Source: Bacteroidota bacterium (GTDB lineage: Bacteria; Bacteroidota; Bacteroidia; Chitinophagales; Chitinophagaceae). Taken from it: a stretch of 37,000 nucleotides of DNA. The stretch lies in NCBI GenBank assembly GCA_023433345.1, contig JAEZDA010000009.1, positions 1 to 37,000 on the forward strand. The letters are read 5' to 3'. Under the pieces are notes generated by a model. The model saw only the letters and a list, made by a program, of their open reading frames with translations. It was not told the origin of the DNA and did no database searches. Positions 15,463 to 23,826 of the stretch are shown here, piece after piece (position 1 is the stretch's first letter; each line of letters opens with the position of its first letter). Made by a program: the position numbers and the translations under genes.

Positions 15463-16029
15463 ATGACCAAGCTCATTGCCTTCAACCACATTTCTCTCGA
15501 TGGTTTTGTATGCGGGCCTCAGGGCCAAATGGACTGGATAAAGATCAATGATGAGATCTTTGCGCATGTAGAACAGCGCATCTCCCTCGGTAAATCTGCA
15601 ATGTACGGGCGCATTACCTACAACCTGATGGAAAGCTACTGGCCTACGGCGGCAGACAAACCAAATGCAACCAGGCATGATAAGGCGCACGCCACCTGGT
15701 ACAATACTTCCCATAAATTCGTGTTGTCGCGCAGCATGAAAAAAATTGACAAGGACAATACCACGATCGTGAACGATGATATTACAAAGCAGGTAAGCGA
15801 AATAAAAAAGTCTTCCGGTGAGCATGAGATATTGGTATTCGGGAGTCCAACGGCAACGCATACTTTAATGGAACTGGGCCTGATTGACGGCTACTGGCTT
15901 TTTATAAACCCTGTGGTTCTCGGAGAAGGAATTCCTTTATTCAAAAATATAAAAACAAAAACGGAATTGAAATTGGAAGCGTCGAAGGAGTTTGAGTGCG
16001 GCGTTGTGGAAGTGCGGTACAGTTCCTAG
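15463..16029 (+). CDS. Dihydrofolate-reductase-like / RibD C-terminal family protein (paralogue 1)
   Basis: 188 residues. The N-terminal MTKLIAFNHISLDGFVCGPQGQMDW is the signature first strand-loop of the RibD_C/'dihydrofolate reductase family' group. Further hallmarks are SAMYGRITYNLMESYWP (the GR.TY....YWP motif), HKFVLSRSM, EILVFGSPTATHTLMELGLIDGYWLFINPVVLGEGIPLF, and the C-terminal strand GVVEVRYSS. Length is normal. Such proteins bind NADPH in the family, but most Bacteroidota members have no assigned substrate, and this is unlikely to be the essential folate reductase. Single cytoplasmic gene. A paralogue lies at 22515-23117. Confidence 0.8.
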   Translation: MTKLIAFNHISLDGFVCGPQGQMDWIKINDEIFAHVEQRISLGKSAMYGRITYNLMESYWPTAADKPNATRHDKAHATWYNTSHKFVLSRSMKKIDKDNTTIVNDDITKQVSEIKKSSGEHEILVFGSPTATHTLMELGLIDGYWLFINPVVLGEGIPLFKNIKTKTELKLEASKEFECGVVEVRYSS

Positions 16030-16222
16030 ATCCTGTTCCTGGTTTCCGGGGTTTCACAACAAAAGATCCGAGCGATCCGCCTTGTATTCTATTGCGAGTT
16101 CTCTTCGGGAGTTTTGTTCAAGTAATGCCGCAAATGGAACCATATCGACTGGTTTAATTAAAAGTCAATTCAAGTACTCCGCAAATGTTTCTAACAAAAC
16201 AATAAATTTGGGATAATAATTT

Positions 16223-17137
16223 ATGAACCGGCTTCTTTCTTCCACCGTATTAGTGCTCCTTGTTTTCATCTTTATTTCCGCGGGAAAAGGTAATAAAGCA
16301 GTTTTAACCAACGAAAGGGAGGTTAAACTAAAAATGACCTTCAAAGTAAATGTCATCGGGCACATCAAAACCCTTCGGCTCTGGATGGTGATCCCTGCGA
16401 ACATAAAGGACAAACAGACGATCAACGATCTTTCCTTCTCAATAGACCCCGATAGTTTCTATTCAGCCAATAACAACCATTACGTTTTCTTTAAGTTCAA
16501 CGATGTTAAGGAGGATTTTAAGATTGTTTTAAAGAGCAGGATCAATATTTACAATTCGATCAGCGCAAGGGCAGATACAACCATAACCGATTTTAGCAAA
16601 TACCTGGTAAGCGAACCAAATATAGAAGTGTCAAGTGAAAAGATCATATCCGTTGCCCGTGAATTAAAACGAAAAACAGATATCGAAACGGTTGTTGAAA
16701 CCTTTGATTATGTGAAAAATCATATCTCTTACAAAAGAAATCCTGCGATAGGTGCAGAGAAGGTTTTGGAAACAGGAGTTGGGAAATGTATGGATTACAG
16801 CGATCTCTTTGTTGCATTGTTAAGGGCGAACAACATTCCGGCTAAATCAGTTTTCGGTATTGTGGTAAACGAAACATCGGCCAACCCTTTGCATGCATGG
16901 TCAGAGGCCTACCTTCAGAAGCAAGGCTGGATACGCTTCGATGCCACTTCAGGCCATAGCGACATAAGAAAAGAAGGCAACAATTACAAAATGCGGTTGT
17001 CGAACAAGTACGTCACCTTATCGGAAGGAAGGAACGATCCTGAAATGCGTACCAGCCTTTACCGCTATCATTACCGTTATGATGCTCCAGGCGCTTCAGT
17101 AAAAATAAAACATGCGTTAGAGATCATGGGGCAATAG
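16223..17137 (+). CDS. Exported transglutaminase-like (papain-fold) protein
   Basis: 304 residues. Signal peptide or anchor at 1-20 (hydrophobic, ending FISAGKG). An N-terminal beta domain (about 30-140) resembles the immunoglobulin-like region often preceding bacterial transglutaminase cores. The catalytic core follows, with Cys189 (GVGKCMDYSDLFVALLRANNIPAKSVFG), His224 (PLHAWSEAYL) and Asp240 (RFDATSG), a complete Cys-His-Asp triad. In bacteria this fold includes proteases, amidases and cross-linking enzymes, so the reaction is not settled. The periplasm is the likely site. Single gene, no partner evident. Start: ATG at 16223, at the signal peptide. Confidence 0.8.
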   Translation: MNRLLSSTVLVLLVFIFISAGKGNKAVLTNEREVKLKMTFKVNVIGHIKTLRLWMVIPANIKDKQTINDLSFSIDPDSFYSANNNHYVFFKFNDVKEDFKIVLKSRINIYNSISARADTTITDFSKYLVSEPNIEVSSEKIISVARELKRKTDIETVVETFDYVKNHISYKRNPAIGAEKVLETGVGKCMDYSDLFVALLRANNIPAKSVFGIVVNETSANPLHAWSEAYLQKQGWIRFDATSGHSDIRKEGNNYKMRLSNKYVTLSEGRNDPEMRTSLYRYHYRYDAPGASVKIKHALEIMGQ

Positions 17138-17290
17138 ACGATGTTCCTGACTGTTGTATGCAAACTATGAATACAAGCCACAATAGAGATTTTACTAAAA
17201 AGCAAACCGTGCATCCCTTTACTTTTTTCAAGGTATCTTTCACAAACCTTTAACCGCAGGCTGACCAAAATCATAGGCTGGAAAAAATGG

Positions 17291-17677
17291 ATGAACGACA
17301 TTACATCCGTGAAGCGCTCTGCTACCATACTCCTGCTTTCCTTAATGGTAACAACCCAAACACCAGCAGGCCAGTTGTTCAAGATACCATCACTGGTGAA
17401 GCACTATGAGAAACACCAGAAGCAATCCGAAATTGATTTTATTGATTTCCTGGTTCAACATTATGCCTCACAACAAAAAGATCTCAATTCCCCGGAACAC
17501 GATCAATTGCCCTTCAAGAGCCTTTCAGTTCAACAAACCGGCATAGCTATATTAACCTCCTCCCCGGTTTTGCCTGCTACAATTGAGCGGGCAGTTTGTA
17601 ATAAGAACGTTGATTTCTCATCCAACTGTATCCCGGATATGCGGGCACGAGGTATATTCCACCCTCCTAAAAGATAG
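17291..17677 (+). CDS. Small secreted protein of unknown function (Bacteroidota type)
   Basis: 128 residues with a hydrophobic N-terminus (about 10-24, signal-like). The mature part reads QLFKIPSLVKHYEKHQKQSEIDFIDFLVQHYASQQKD, then EHDQLPFKSLS, and ends SSNCIPDMRARGIFHPPKR. From memory, similar small Bacteroidota proteins (IP.L..HY..H..., HY, LPFK, final HPP) are often encoded beside metal or RND efflux genes. No efflux genes are present here, so any metal role is inference. The His-rich pattern (HYEKH, QHY, EHD, HPP) would suit metal binding. The next gene, a four-helix membrane protein, starts 54 bp downstream and may be in the same unit. Confidence 0.6.
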   Translation: MNDITSVKRSATILLLSLMVTTQTPAGQLFKIPSLVKHYEKHQKQSEIDFIDFLVQHYASQQKDLNSPEHDQLPFKSLSVQQTGIAILTSSPVLPATIERAVCNKNVDFSSNCIPDMRARGIFHPPKR

Positions 17678-17731
17678 TCTTGCTACATACTATTTTTTAC
17701 AAACATTTATTACAACCCTAATCTTATTAAT

Positions 17732-18238
17732 ATGAACAGTGTACAAATTCACTTAGCACTAACGCATGTGCCGGTAGTGCTTTCGATAGTTGGCCTGGTT
17801 ATGCTTGCCATCTCATTCAGAATAAACAATAACATGCTTACTAAAATATCATACACATTTCTCTTTGTTGCAGGCCTTGCTGCATTGCCGGTTTACTTTT
17901 CCGGTGAAGGCGCTGAAGATGTAGTGGAAAAACTTCCGGGTGTTTCAGAAGCCATAATTGAAGAGCATGAAGACATTGCGAAGATTGCCATGATCTCTAT
18001 TGCAGTTTGCGGACTTACCGCATTGGCAGCGCTCTTAGCCGCTCGTTTCAAGATCGCAGGAGGTGGAATAAAAATTGGCGTTTTGTTGTTGGCTCTTGTT
18101 TCCGGCGGATTAATGTTTCAGACTGCTCATCTTGGCGGGCAGATTCGTCACAGTGAGATAAGGAGCGATGTTGCTGTTCAAAGCGAAAATGGGAAGGGCG
18201 AAAAACAAAATGCACAGTGGGAGAAAGATGATGATTAA
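17732..18238 (+). CDS. DUF2231-like four-helix membrane protein
   Basis: 168 residues with predicted helices at about 10-28, 38-57, 84-104 and 113-130. The start IHLALTHVPVVLSIVGL has His residues at the membrane edge (H7, H12), and there are more at H79, H133 and H140 (HLGGQIRHSEI). A conserved-looking loop SGEGAEDVVEKLPGVSEAIIEEHEDIAK lies between helices 2 and 3. This resembles DUF2231-type membrane proteins, which are of unknown function, and the histidines could hold haem or metal (inference). The last 25 residues are charged and probably soluble. It lies 54 bp after the small secreted protein gene, likely co-transcribed, with a strong hairpin terminator after it. Confidence 0.65.
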   Translation: MNSVQIHLALTHVPVVLSIVGLVMLAISFRINNNMLTKISYTFLFVAGLAALPVYFSGEGAEDVVEKLPGVSEAIIEEHEDIAKIAMISIAVCGLTALAALLAARFKIAGGGIKIGVLLLALVSGGLMFQTAHLGGQIRHSEIRSDVAVQSENGKGEKQNAQWEKDDD

Positions 18239-18278
18239 CAAAGAAAAATCAAACCATTATTTTAAAACAGCCCGATTC

Positions 18279-18321
18279 ATGAAGGAGCTGCATTTACCGG
18301 CAGTTCCTTCATTATTTCTTT
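18279..18321 (+). terminator. Hairpin terminator after the DUF2231-like gene
   Basis: ATGAAGGAGCTGC pairs with GCAGTTCCTTCAT over 13 bp with one G-T pair, an 8-nt loop, and a T-rich TATTTCTTT tail. It separates the 17291-18238 unit from the PAP2 gene. Confidence 0.75.
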
Positions 18322-18353
18322 AACTGCCAAACAATCTTTTAAAAGAGAAATAT

Positions 18354-19133
18354 ATGTACACATCAGTTGCTTCATTTTTTCTTCTGATTTTCCCATTTAA
18401 ACTCCTTGCACAGCAAGGTTTAGCAGACAGTATCACAAAGAAGAAAGATCCGGAAATAAAAGCTTCATCATTTATACTTCCTGCAGCAATGATCACTTAT
18501 GGAATAATCGGTTTGGAAAGTCACACATTGAAAGGCATTAATGAGGATACACAGGGTGAAATGAAGGAACACATCGACAGGCGTTTTTCAGTCGACGATT
18601 TTTCACAATACTCTCCCCTGCTTGCTGTATATGCGCTCAACCTCGCAGGCCTCAAAGGCCGAAATAATCTGGGTGACAGATCCATTATCGCCGGTACGGC
18701 TTATTTGATAATGGGCACCACAGTAAACCTGATAAAACAAACGGGCAATGTTACAAGACCTGATGGTTCATCAACACACTCCTTTCCTTCCGGGCACACT
18801 GCAACTGCCTTTGTGGGCGCGGAGATTCTGCACCAGGAATACAAAGATGTGTCTCCGCTCTTAGGTATTTCAGGTTATCTGGTAGCTGCGGGCACAGGTT
18901 ATTTCAGGATGTATAATAACAGGCACTGGCTGACAGATGTTGTTGCCGGCGCCGGCATTGGGATACTAAGTGCTAAAGTTGCATATAAATTGCATCCGTT
19001 TCTTAAGCGAACAATCTTTAAGCGGGAAAGAAATTTCCAGGGAATGATAGTTCCGAAAATCGGCGGCGGGAATTATGGAGTGGGTGTTTTTTTAATGCCG
19101 ATGCGGAAACATTCTGTAGTCTGTAATCTGTAG
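18354..19133 (+). CDS. PAP2-family phosphatase, exported
   Basis: 259 residues with a signal peptide (about 1-20, ending LLAQ). All three PAP2 signature motifs are present: C1 K128-QTGNVT-R-P (K-x6-RP), C2 PSGH with His148, and C3 R-x5-H-x3-D with His191 and Asp195 (RMYNNRHWLTD). The enzyme should therefore be able to dephosphorylate a lipid phosphate or similar substrate, probably facing the periplasm. Several hydrophobic stretches lie between the motifs (for example 107-127, 160-180, 197-210). The last seven codons read into a TGTAGTC/TGTAATC heptamer array, so the very C-terminus may be repeat-derived. Single gene after a terminator. Confidence 0.85.
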   Translation: MYTSVASFFLLIFPFKLLAQQGLADSITKKKDPEIKASSFILPAAMITYGIIGLESHTLKGINEDTQGEMKEHIDRRFSVDDFSQYSPLLAVYALNLAGLKGRNNLGDRSIIAGTAYLIMGTTVNLIKQTGNVTRPDGSSTHSFPSGHTATAFVGAEILHQEYKDVSPLLGISGYLVAAGTGYFRMYNNRHWLTDVVAGAGIGILSAKVAYKLHPFLKRTIFKRERNFQGMIVPKIGGGNYGVGVFLMPMRKHSVVCNL

Positions 19134-19300
19134 TGAAAACTTCGATTTACGGGCTTCATAAAAAGTAAAAAGCCAAAATTAAAAATTCAAAAATCGATCC
19201 ACGAACATCTGCGGTGTATTTCAATCTTGGGGGATCCGCGGGAAAAGAATTTTACTCAAAGTAACAAATACAGCAAAGATGCAATTGCATTTACGATGCG
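19113..19300. repeat. Heptamers overlapping a stop codon, then a diverged composite repeat
   Basis: TGTAGTC/TGTAATC/TGTAG at about 19114-19133 forms the end of the PAP2 coding frame and its TAG. After it come AAAAGCC/AAAATTAAAAATTC heptamers, a CATCTGCGG..ATCCGCGGG block and a decayed CAAAG block, the same module series as elsewhere but older. Confidence 0.6.
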
Positions 19301-19404
19301 GAGTTTTATTAAGGACTTCATTGCAAATCGACCTTCTTGTGAATCTTCGTCGCCTTAATTAAGGAGCCAGTTATCAACCTTGAATCCTGCGTCCTGTATC
19401 ACCT

Positions 19405-19812
19405 TCACTCCATCCTCTTCATCACCATAATTATTCCGCCGCCTTTAAAATGAATTGATCCTGCATCGATACTCTGAATTTCCATGTCGATGTCTTCCTC
19501 CAATCCTGTTTGGTCTGCTATATCCCGCTTTTGCCTAATGGTTTTACCGTCTTCCAAAATGGAAAAAGTGCCTGTGCCCAACTCAGATGTTTTGCCACCA
19601 TCTATTACCTTAGAAACAGTTTTGCCGTTTTCCAAAAAACAGGCGATGAAGGTTCCTGGTCCGTTCAGATCATTAATCGATAAAGTCTTTCCGTCCTCTG
19701 TTCTCATTTCGGAAATTTCCCAGCAGCCAAGCAAGTCCTTTTCGGTTACGGTTTGTCCACTAACACCACCGGAGAAACAAAATAATAATGCCAACACTAT
19801 AATAAATTTCAT
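19405..19812 (-). CDS. Small exported lipocalin-like protein
   Basis: 135 residues from the ATG at 19812. A TTG three codons upstream is open but less likely. Signal peptide to about residue 20 (SGGVSGQ). The mature part starts TEKDLLGCWEISEMRTEDGK and continues as beta strands (GTFIACFLENGKTVSKVIDGG, LGTGTFSILEDGKTIRQKR, DMEIQSIDAGSIHFKGGG, IIMVMKRM). The 'L.G.W.i......dG' opening plus short strands fits lipocalin-like domains of Bacteroidota, a loose match only. It is one of few minus-strand genes here and converges with the PAP2 gene across a repeat-filled spacer. Function unknown. Confidence 0.6.
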   Translation of the reverse strand: MKFIIVLALLFCFSGGVSGQTVTEKDLLGCWEISEMRTEDGKTLSINDLNGPGTFIACFLENGKTVSKVIDGGKTSELGTGTFSILEDGKTIRQKRDIADQTGLEEDIDMEIQSIDAGSIHFKGGGIIMVMKRME

Positions 19813-20075
19813 GCTTTTCAAATTGGGGTTTTGAAAATGAGAAGTTGCGTCCGTTAAGGTAGGAGAAAAATCATACTTTCAATAGAACCTGGTTCAATTT
19901 GTTTGTTCAAAGTTTTCTAATCATCCAGCCCTGTGTTGTTATAAGATTGAAAGCATCCGCATTAAAGAATTATAATCCACCAGAAAACGAAATGTCGTTT
20001 TCCAGCGTCGTTTACTTATAGTGGAATATTCACTTATAATTTATTATCTTACTTTCACGAACCAACATATAGAAT

Positions 20076-20360
20076 ATGGAAAAAAATCCCAATCTGGTTG
20101 CCTACCTGCTTTTAATGATTGTTGTTGATATATTGGCCATCGCTTCACCAGTCATTTCGGGCGACATGATCTTTTCTTTTACCTATCTTTTTTCGGTTCC
20201 GATGATCGTGGCATCAGTGGTTGAAATAAACAGCTCTCTTTTCCTTGATAAAAGGAGAAAAACAAACCTTACACTGTCAATGGTAGTTTTTCCTCTTGTT
20301 GCAGGAATCGTTTATTACTTCTTTACCAGGAAGAGGATAGATAATTCAGAGGCGTCTTAA
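20076..20360 (+). CDS. Small membrane protein of unknown function
   Basis: 94 residues with three predicted membrane helices (about 8-26, 33-51, 64-83) and a basic segment LDKRRKTN between helices 2 and 3, ending RKRIDNSEAS. No family recognised. Start: ATG at 20076, right before helix 1. The 254-bp region upstream, shared with the divergent lipocalin-like gene, shows no repeats of the kind found elsewhere and probably holds both promoters. Confidence 0.5.
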   Translation: MEKNPNLVAYLLLMIVVDILAIASPVISGDMIFSFTYLFSVPMIVASVVEINSSLFLDKRRKTNLTLSMVVFPLVAGIVYYFFTRKRIDNSEAS

Positions 20361-20540
20361 TGTGATACACAAAAAAAAGGAAAATAGTACAAAGTTACAG
20401 GCAACACGGCAAGTCGTTGTGTTACCATCATAACCTTTCCACAATTAAAAAATTCAACATTATTGGAAGGTTTAATACCACTGCGATATGTGATACCACC
20501 TGTCTCTTTAATAATTTTAGCCATAGAAAAAACAGTTCAG

Positions 20541-21422
20541 ATGAGAATATTGAAATTTGCCCTTCTTCTTCTAGCAGTTGCATTTACATCCTGCGAGAGC
20601 GATACCCAAACCGCCGCGCCCCCGCCTTCCGGTCAGCCCTTGCTGTTGAGAGTTGCAGGAATTGACACTACTCTTGCTCCTCCCTTCGACACGGTTGAAC
20701 GATATACCTATACTTATGACAACCTGAAAAGACCTGTACGAACTGAATACAATGAAACCGATGCTTCAGGAAATTCTACTTACGCATCATCGATGTCTTT
20801 CTTTTATAATGGAACGGATACGCTGGCTTTCAAGTCGCAACGAGTAAGACCCAGTTCATCCAATACCCGTTATCATTTTTTTGACAACGGTCGCCTGATA
20901 ATGGATTCTTCAGGAGGCGTTGCTGTATCCGGAAATGTATATTATGCAATTACACGTTACACTTACTCCGCGAATACTATACTGGAAGAATCCAATGGGG
21001 TTGATTCCATGGGCTCAAATGGTTCCTCGGTTAGAAGAGTTTACCAAACTTTAGATGCCAACAATAATGTATTACATCAAATCGACACTCTAATTACTTT
21101 TCAGAATGGTATCCCCGTTTTTTCTTCAAGAAATGAACATATCGCAACTTATCATTCGGCATTGAACCCGATGGCGAAGTTTTCAGACCCTATTCGCCGG
21201 CCATATTTGTGGGATGATTTCGGAGTAGGCAGTGAAATGGCAGCACCACGGCAACTATTCAGCAGCATTCGTTATTTATACAAACCGCTACAACCATTGG
21301 GGAATAATAGCGAGCATCGTCACGATTATACTTTTGAGTTCAGAAATGATGGACTTCTATCTGTGCTCAGAATGCTTACAGACCAGGGACATCATTTAAA
21401 GTATATTTTCTTCTACGAATAG
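20541..21422 (+). CDS. Lipoprotein of unknown function, tandem paralogue 1
   Basis: 293 residues from ATG 20541. An upstream in-frame ATG at 20463 would place 26 residues before the signal and is unlikely. Lipobox cysteine is C18 (FTSC-ES). The mature protein is beta-rich with short repeats of the type YTYTYDNLKRP, YNGTD, HFFDNGRL and RYTYSAN, reminiscent of YD-type or 'DUF4595-like' structures in Bacteroidota lipoproteins, but I cannot name the family. The segment DTTLAPPFDTVERYTYTYD matches DTTLSAPFDTVQRFAFTYD of the next gene, and both share HFFDNGR/HFENGR and a 'QIDT' strand. The two are therefore tandem duplicates that have diverged strongly. Confidence 0.65.
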   Translation: MRILKFALLLLAVAFTSCESDTQTAAPPPSGQPLLLRVAGIDTTLAPPFDTVERYTYTYDNLKRPVRTEYNETDASGNSTYASSMSFFYNGTDTLAFKSQRVRPSSSNTRYHFFDNGRLIMDSSGGVAVSGNVYYAITRYTYSANTILEESNGVDSMGSNGSSVRRVYQTLDANNNVLHQIDTLITFQNGIPVFSSRNEHIATYHSALNPMAKFSDPIRRPYLWDDFGVGSEMAAPRQLFSSIRYLYKPLQPLGNNSEHRHDYTFEFRNDGLLSVLRMLTDQGHHLKYIFFYE

Positions 21423-21462
21423 CTGCTCTCATTTTAACTCCAATAAAAATAGTTTTGACAAG

Positions 21463-22386
21463 ATGAAAAATATTTTTAATTCCCTCATTATCATCGTTGC
21501 AACGTTTCATCTGATCTCCTGTGAAAAAGATGAAGCCTCGCCCAGTACAAACATTGCTCCTCAATTGACCGAACTGCTTAAGATGGACACAACACTGAGT
21601 GCGCCGTTTGATACTGTTCAAAGATTCGCTTTTACTTACGATTCACAAGGCAGGCTTTCTTCGAAATTGTTTATAGAAACTGATGATGTTGGGGATACAG
21701 TTTACAATGTACATCAGGCCTACAGTTACAATTCGATCGACACCTTTGCGTCCCGTGTGATCAGAACAAAACACGTATTCGGTTCCATTGATATTGATCG
21801 GGATACAACCTTTTTCCATTTCGAGAATGGTCGGCATGTATGGGATTCAACACGCCAATCGGGCCGCAAGTATATTGTAAATCGTTATGTGCAAACTTCT
21901 TCTGCGCTTTTGCATAATGCTTCGATCTTTCTTCAACCCAACACTCCTGAATGGCAGATCAATTCAAGAATATTTCAAACAAAGACGAACGGTAACATTG
22001 TTTACCAGATCGATACCGTGGTAAGTGAATATTTGCGCGCACCCGTAAACACCATATTTGATCGTTTTGAAAGATCATTCACCTATACGAATATTCCCAA
22101 TCCTCTCACTAAAATTGCTCAGGCAGATTTTAACGATTACCTGCACGATGATGATTACATGTTCGGCGGCAATTTTGTTTCATCAAACCTGCCATCACAG
22201 GAGATATCATCTTTAAGATCATGGCATTCACCAGGACCGGGTTCGGGGAGTTACGACAGGCAAATAAATTATACTTATACTCTTAGATCTGATGGTTATC
22301 CTGAGTCAGGAAAATCAGTTGAAACCTATACAAATGTTGGAGTTACAACTATCACTGCATTAAAACTGATCTACAGGTACAGGTAG
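21463..22386 (+). CDS. Lipoprotein of unknown function, tandem paralogue 2
   Basis: 307 residues. Lipobox cysteine C20 (LISC-EK). It follows paralogue 1 by 40 bp on the same strand, so the pair is probably one operon. Shared blocks in the same order are DTTLSAPFDTVQRFAFTYD, FHFENGRHVWDS, VYQIDTVVSEY, a FTYTNIPNPLTK motif corresponding to YHSALNPMAKF, and a C-terminal YTYTLRSDGYPES followed by ALKLIYRYR, matching YTFEFRNDGLLS...LKYIFFYE. This suggests a repeated beta-strand architecture closing with an aromatic strand. Surface or periplasmic location is inferred from the lipobox. Confidence 0.65.
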   Translation: MKNIFNSLIIIVATFHLISCEKDEASPSTNIAPQLTELLKMDTTLSAPFDTVQRFAFTYDSQGRLSSKLFIETDDVGDTVYNVHQAYSYNSIDTFASRVIRTKHVFGSIDIDRDTTFFHFENGRHVWDSTRQSGRKYIVNRYVQTSSALLHNASIFLQPNTPEWQINSRIFQTKTNGNIVYQIDTVVSEYLRAPVNTIFDRFERSFTYTNIPNPLTKIAQADFNDYLHDDDYMFGGNFVSSNLPSQEISSLRSWHSPGPGSGSYDRQINYTYTLRSDGYPESGKSVETYTNVGVTTITALKLIYRYR

Positions 22387-22514
22387 TCCGGTTTCTATAC
22401 CAACCTCATTTCAGTCGCATTTCACCCCGACTTTGTCGCATCAGGCATCATACGATAAAATGAGAAGAGCGAAATTTGAATGAGCATCTATTGTGTTCAT
22501 CCAAATAAAAAATA

Positions 22515-23117
22515 ATGAGAAAGATAATCGTATTATCCTTTATCTCCCTTGACGGTGTAATGCAGGCCCCCGGCGGGCCAGGAGAAGACACTTCCGGCAA
22601 CTTCAGGTATGGAGGTTGGGTTGCTCCATTTTTCAATGACGGTGGCAACGACATGTATGCATTGATGGAAAAACAAATGAAGCCTGCCGATCTTTTACTT
22701 GGCCGTAAAACATTTGACATTTTTGAATCTTATTGGCCTGCTCATGCAGATTCCTGGCCGGGTATAAATGAAGTGACAAAATACGTACTGAGCAAAACCC
22801 GCAAAGATTCGGAATGGCAAAATTCCTTTTTCATGGATAATGTTGATGACATCCTGAGGCTGAAGAATTCCGAAGGGCGCGATATGCAGGTTCATGGCAG
22901 CGGTGAAATGGTACAAACCTTATTAGAGAATGATCTGGCAGATGAATTGTGGCTGAAGATTTTCCCAATCACACTTGGAGCAGGAAAGAAATTGTTTGCG
23001 AATGGAACCGCTCCGGCAGCATTCACACTAAACAGCACGGAGGTAACCCGCAACGGAGTCATATTCGCGAACTACAGCAGGAATGGAGATGTGAGAACGG
23101 GCACTGTTGGCGAATAG
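22515..23117 (+). CDS. Dihydrofolate-reductase-like / RibD C-terminal family protein (paralogue 2)
   Basis: 200 residues, same family as 15463-16029 but a different subgroup. It begins MRKIIVLSFISLDGVMQAPGGPGED, has LLLGRKTFDIFESYWP (GRkTfd.f..YWP), KYVLSKT, MQVHGSGEMVQTLLENDLADELWLKIFPITLGAGKKLF, and a final VIFANYSRNG strand. The LDGVMQAPG..ED opening is the common one for these stand-alone reductase-like proteins in many bacteria. It is probably NADPH-binding, with unknown substrate. The last about eight residues (DVRTGTVGE) go beyond the usual end. Single gene in a small-gene region. Confidence 0.8.
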   Translation: MRKIIVLSFISLDGVMQAPGGPGEDTSGNFRYGGWVAPFFNDGGNDMYALMEKQMKPADLLLGRKTFDIFESYWPAHADSWPGINEVTKYVLSKTRKDSEWQNSFFMDNVDDILRLKNSEGRDMQVHGSGEMVQTLLENDLADELWLKIFPITLGAGKKLFANGTAPAAFTLNSTEVTRNGVIFANYSRNGDVRTGTVGE

Positions 23118-23146
23118 AATTAACTCGTGCTCGAAAAAGGCGGTCA

Positions 23147-23554
23147 TCAATAGTTTTCCTTAGAATCGAACCTCCCTATCTTGTCTGCGATCCAAAGGTT
23201 TTTGTCGTAGTTACGGCCCTGGAATTTCATCCGTACCGGTGAAAAGTAAAAAATTTCATATTCAACAGAATAAAGAGAAGGAATTTCATATGTCATCAAT
23301 CTACCTTTATCGATTTCCCACACGCCACTAAAAGTTAAGGAATCTGCATCCCACCTGATCAGAAGATTGCCATTGGGATAAAAGTATAGAGTTGAATTTT
23401 GATCTTTCCATTTACCCGGCAAGTTCTTCCTGATAAATGCATCGTTCTTCTTACGTTCCTTTCTTGAGCGGGTGTTGAGTTGGAGAGAATCTTGCCCCAT
23501 GCTATGCAATGAAATAGACATTGCAACTAAAAGTGTAACTGTTTTCAACAACAT
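23147..23554 (-). CDS. Small exported protein of unknown function
   Basis: 135 residues from the ATG at 23554. A TTG six codons upstream is open, but AAAGGA sits just before this ATG and the signal peptide starts here. The signal ends near HSMGQ (about residue 20). The mature part has a basic helix TRSRKERKKNDAF, then LPGKWKDQNSTLYFYPNGNLLIRWDADSLTFSGVWEIDKGRLMTYE, a lipocalin/META-like 'G.W.....tl.f..nG.....d...g.W.i..g.l' strand series. The fold call is tentative and the function unknown. Convergent with the RibD-like gene. Confidence 0.6.
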   Translation of the reverse strand: MLLKTVTLLVAMSISLHSMGQDSLQLNTRSRKERKKNDAFIRKNLPGKWKDQNSTLYFYPNGNLLIRWDADSLTFSGVWEIDKGRLMTYEIPSLYSVEYEIFYFSPVRMKFQGRNYDKNLWIADKIGRFDSKENY

Positions 23555-23826
23555 GAAGGATCCTTTATTCAATTTATCAATAAGGCATGTGGTTAAACTA
23601 CTGCATTTATATCAGAAACAAAAATTGGTGGTTTATAAGCATAGTCTTCGCAGCGCTACGGAGATATAAAACAGAACGAGCAACTTTATGAAATAATAGA
23701 AATGCAAAGCCAGAGATCACAAAACTAAGACTAAACTCAGCGTTCAAAAATCCTTTTACCATTCTAATCGGTACAGCCTGCCCTTCCACCCGCTTTTTTC
23801 CTCCAGATTCACTATATTCACATGTG

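Noticed and set aside
16203..16210. TAAATTTG as a promoter -7 box for the transglutaminase-like gene
   Set aside because: No TTTG-like -33 box at 18-20 nt, and the ATG is only 13 nt away.
20383..20440. Imperfect hairpin GGCAACAC..GTGTTACC as a terminator
   Set aside because: It contains a mismatch, has a long loop and lacks a T-run.
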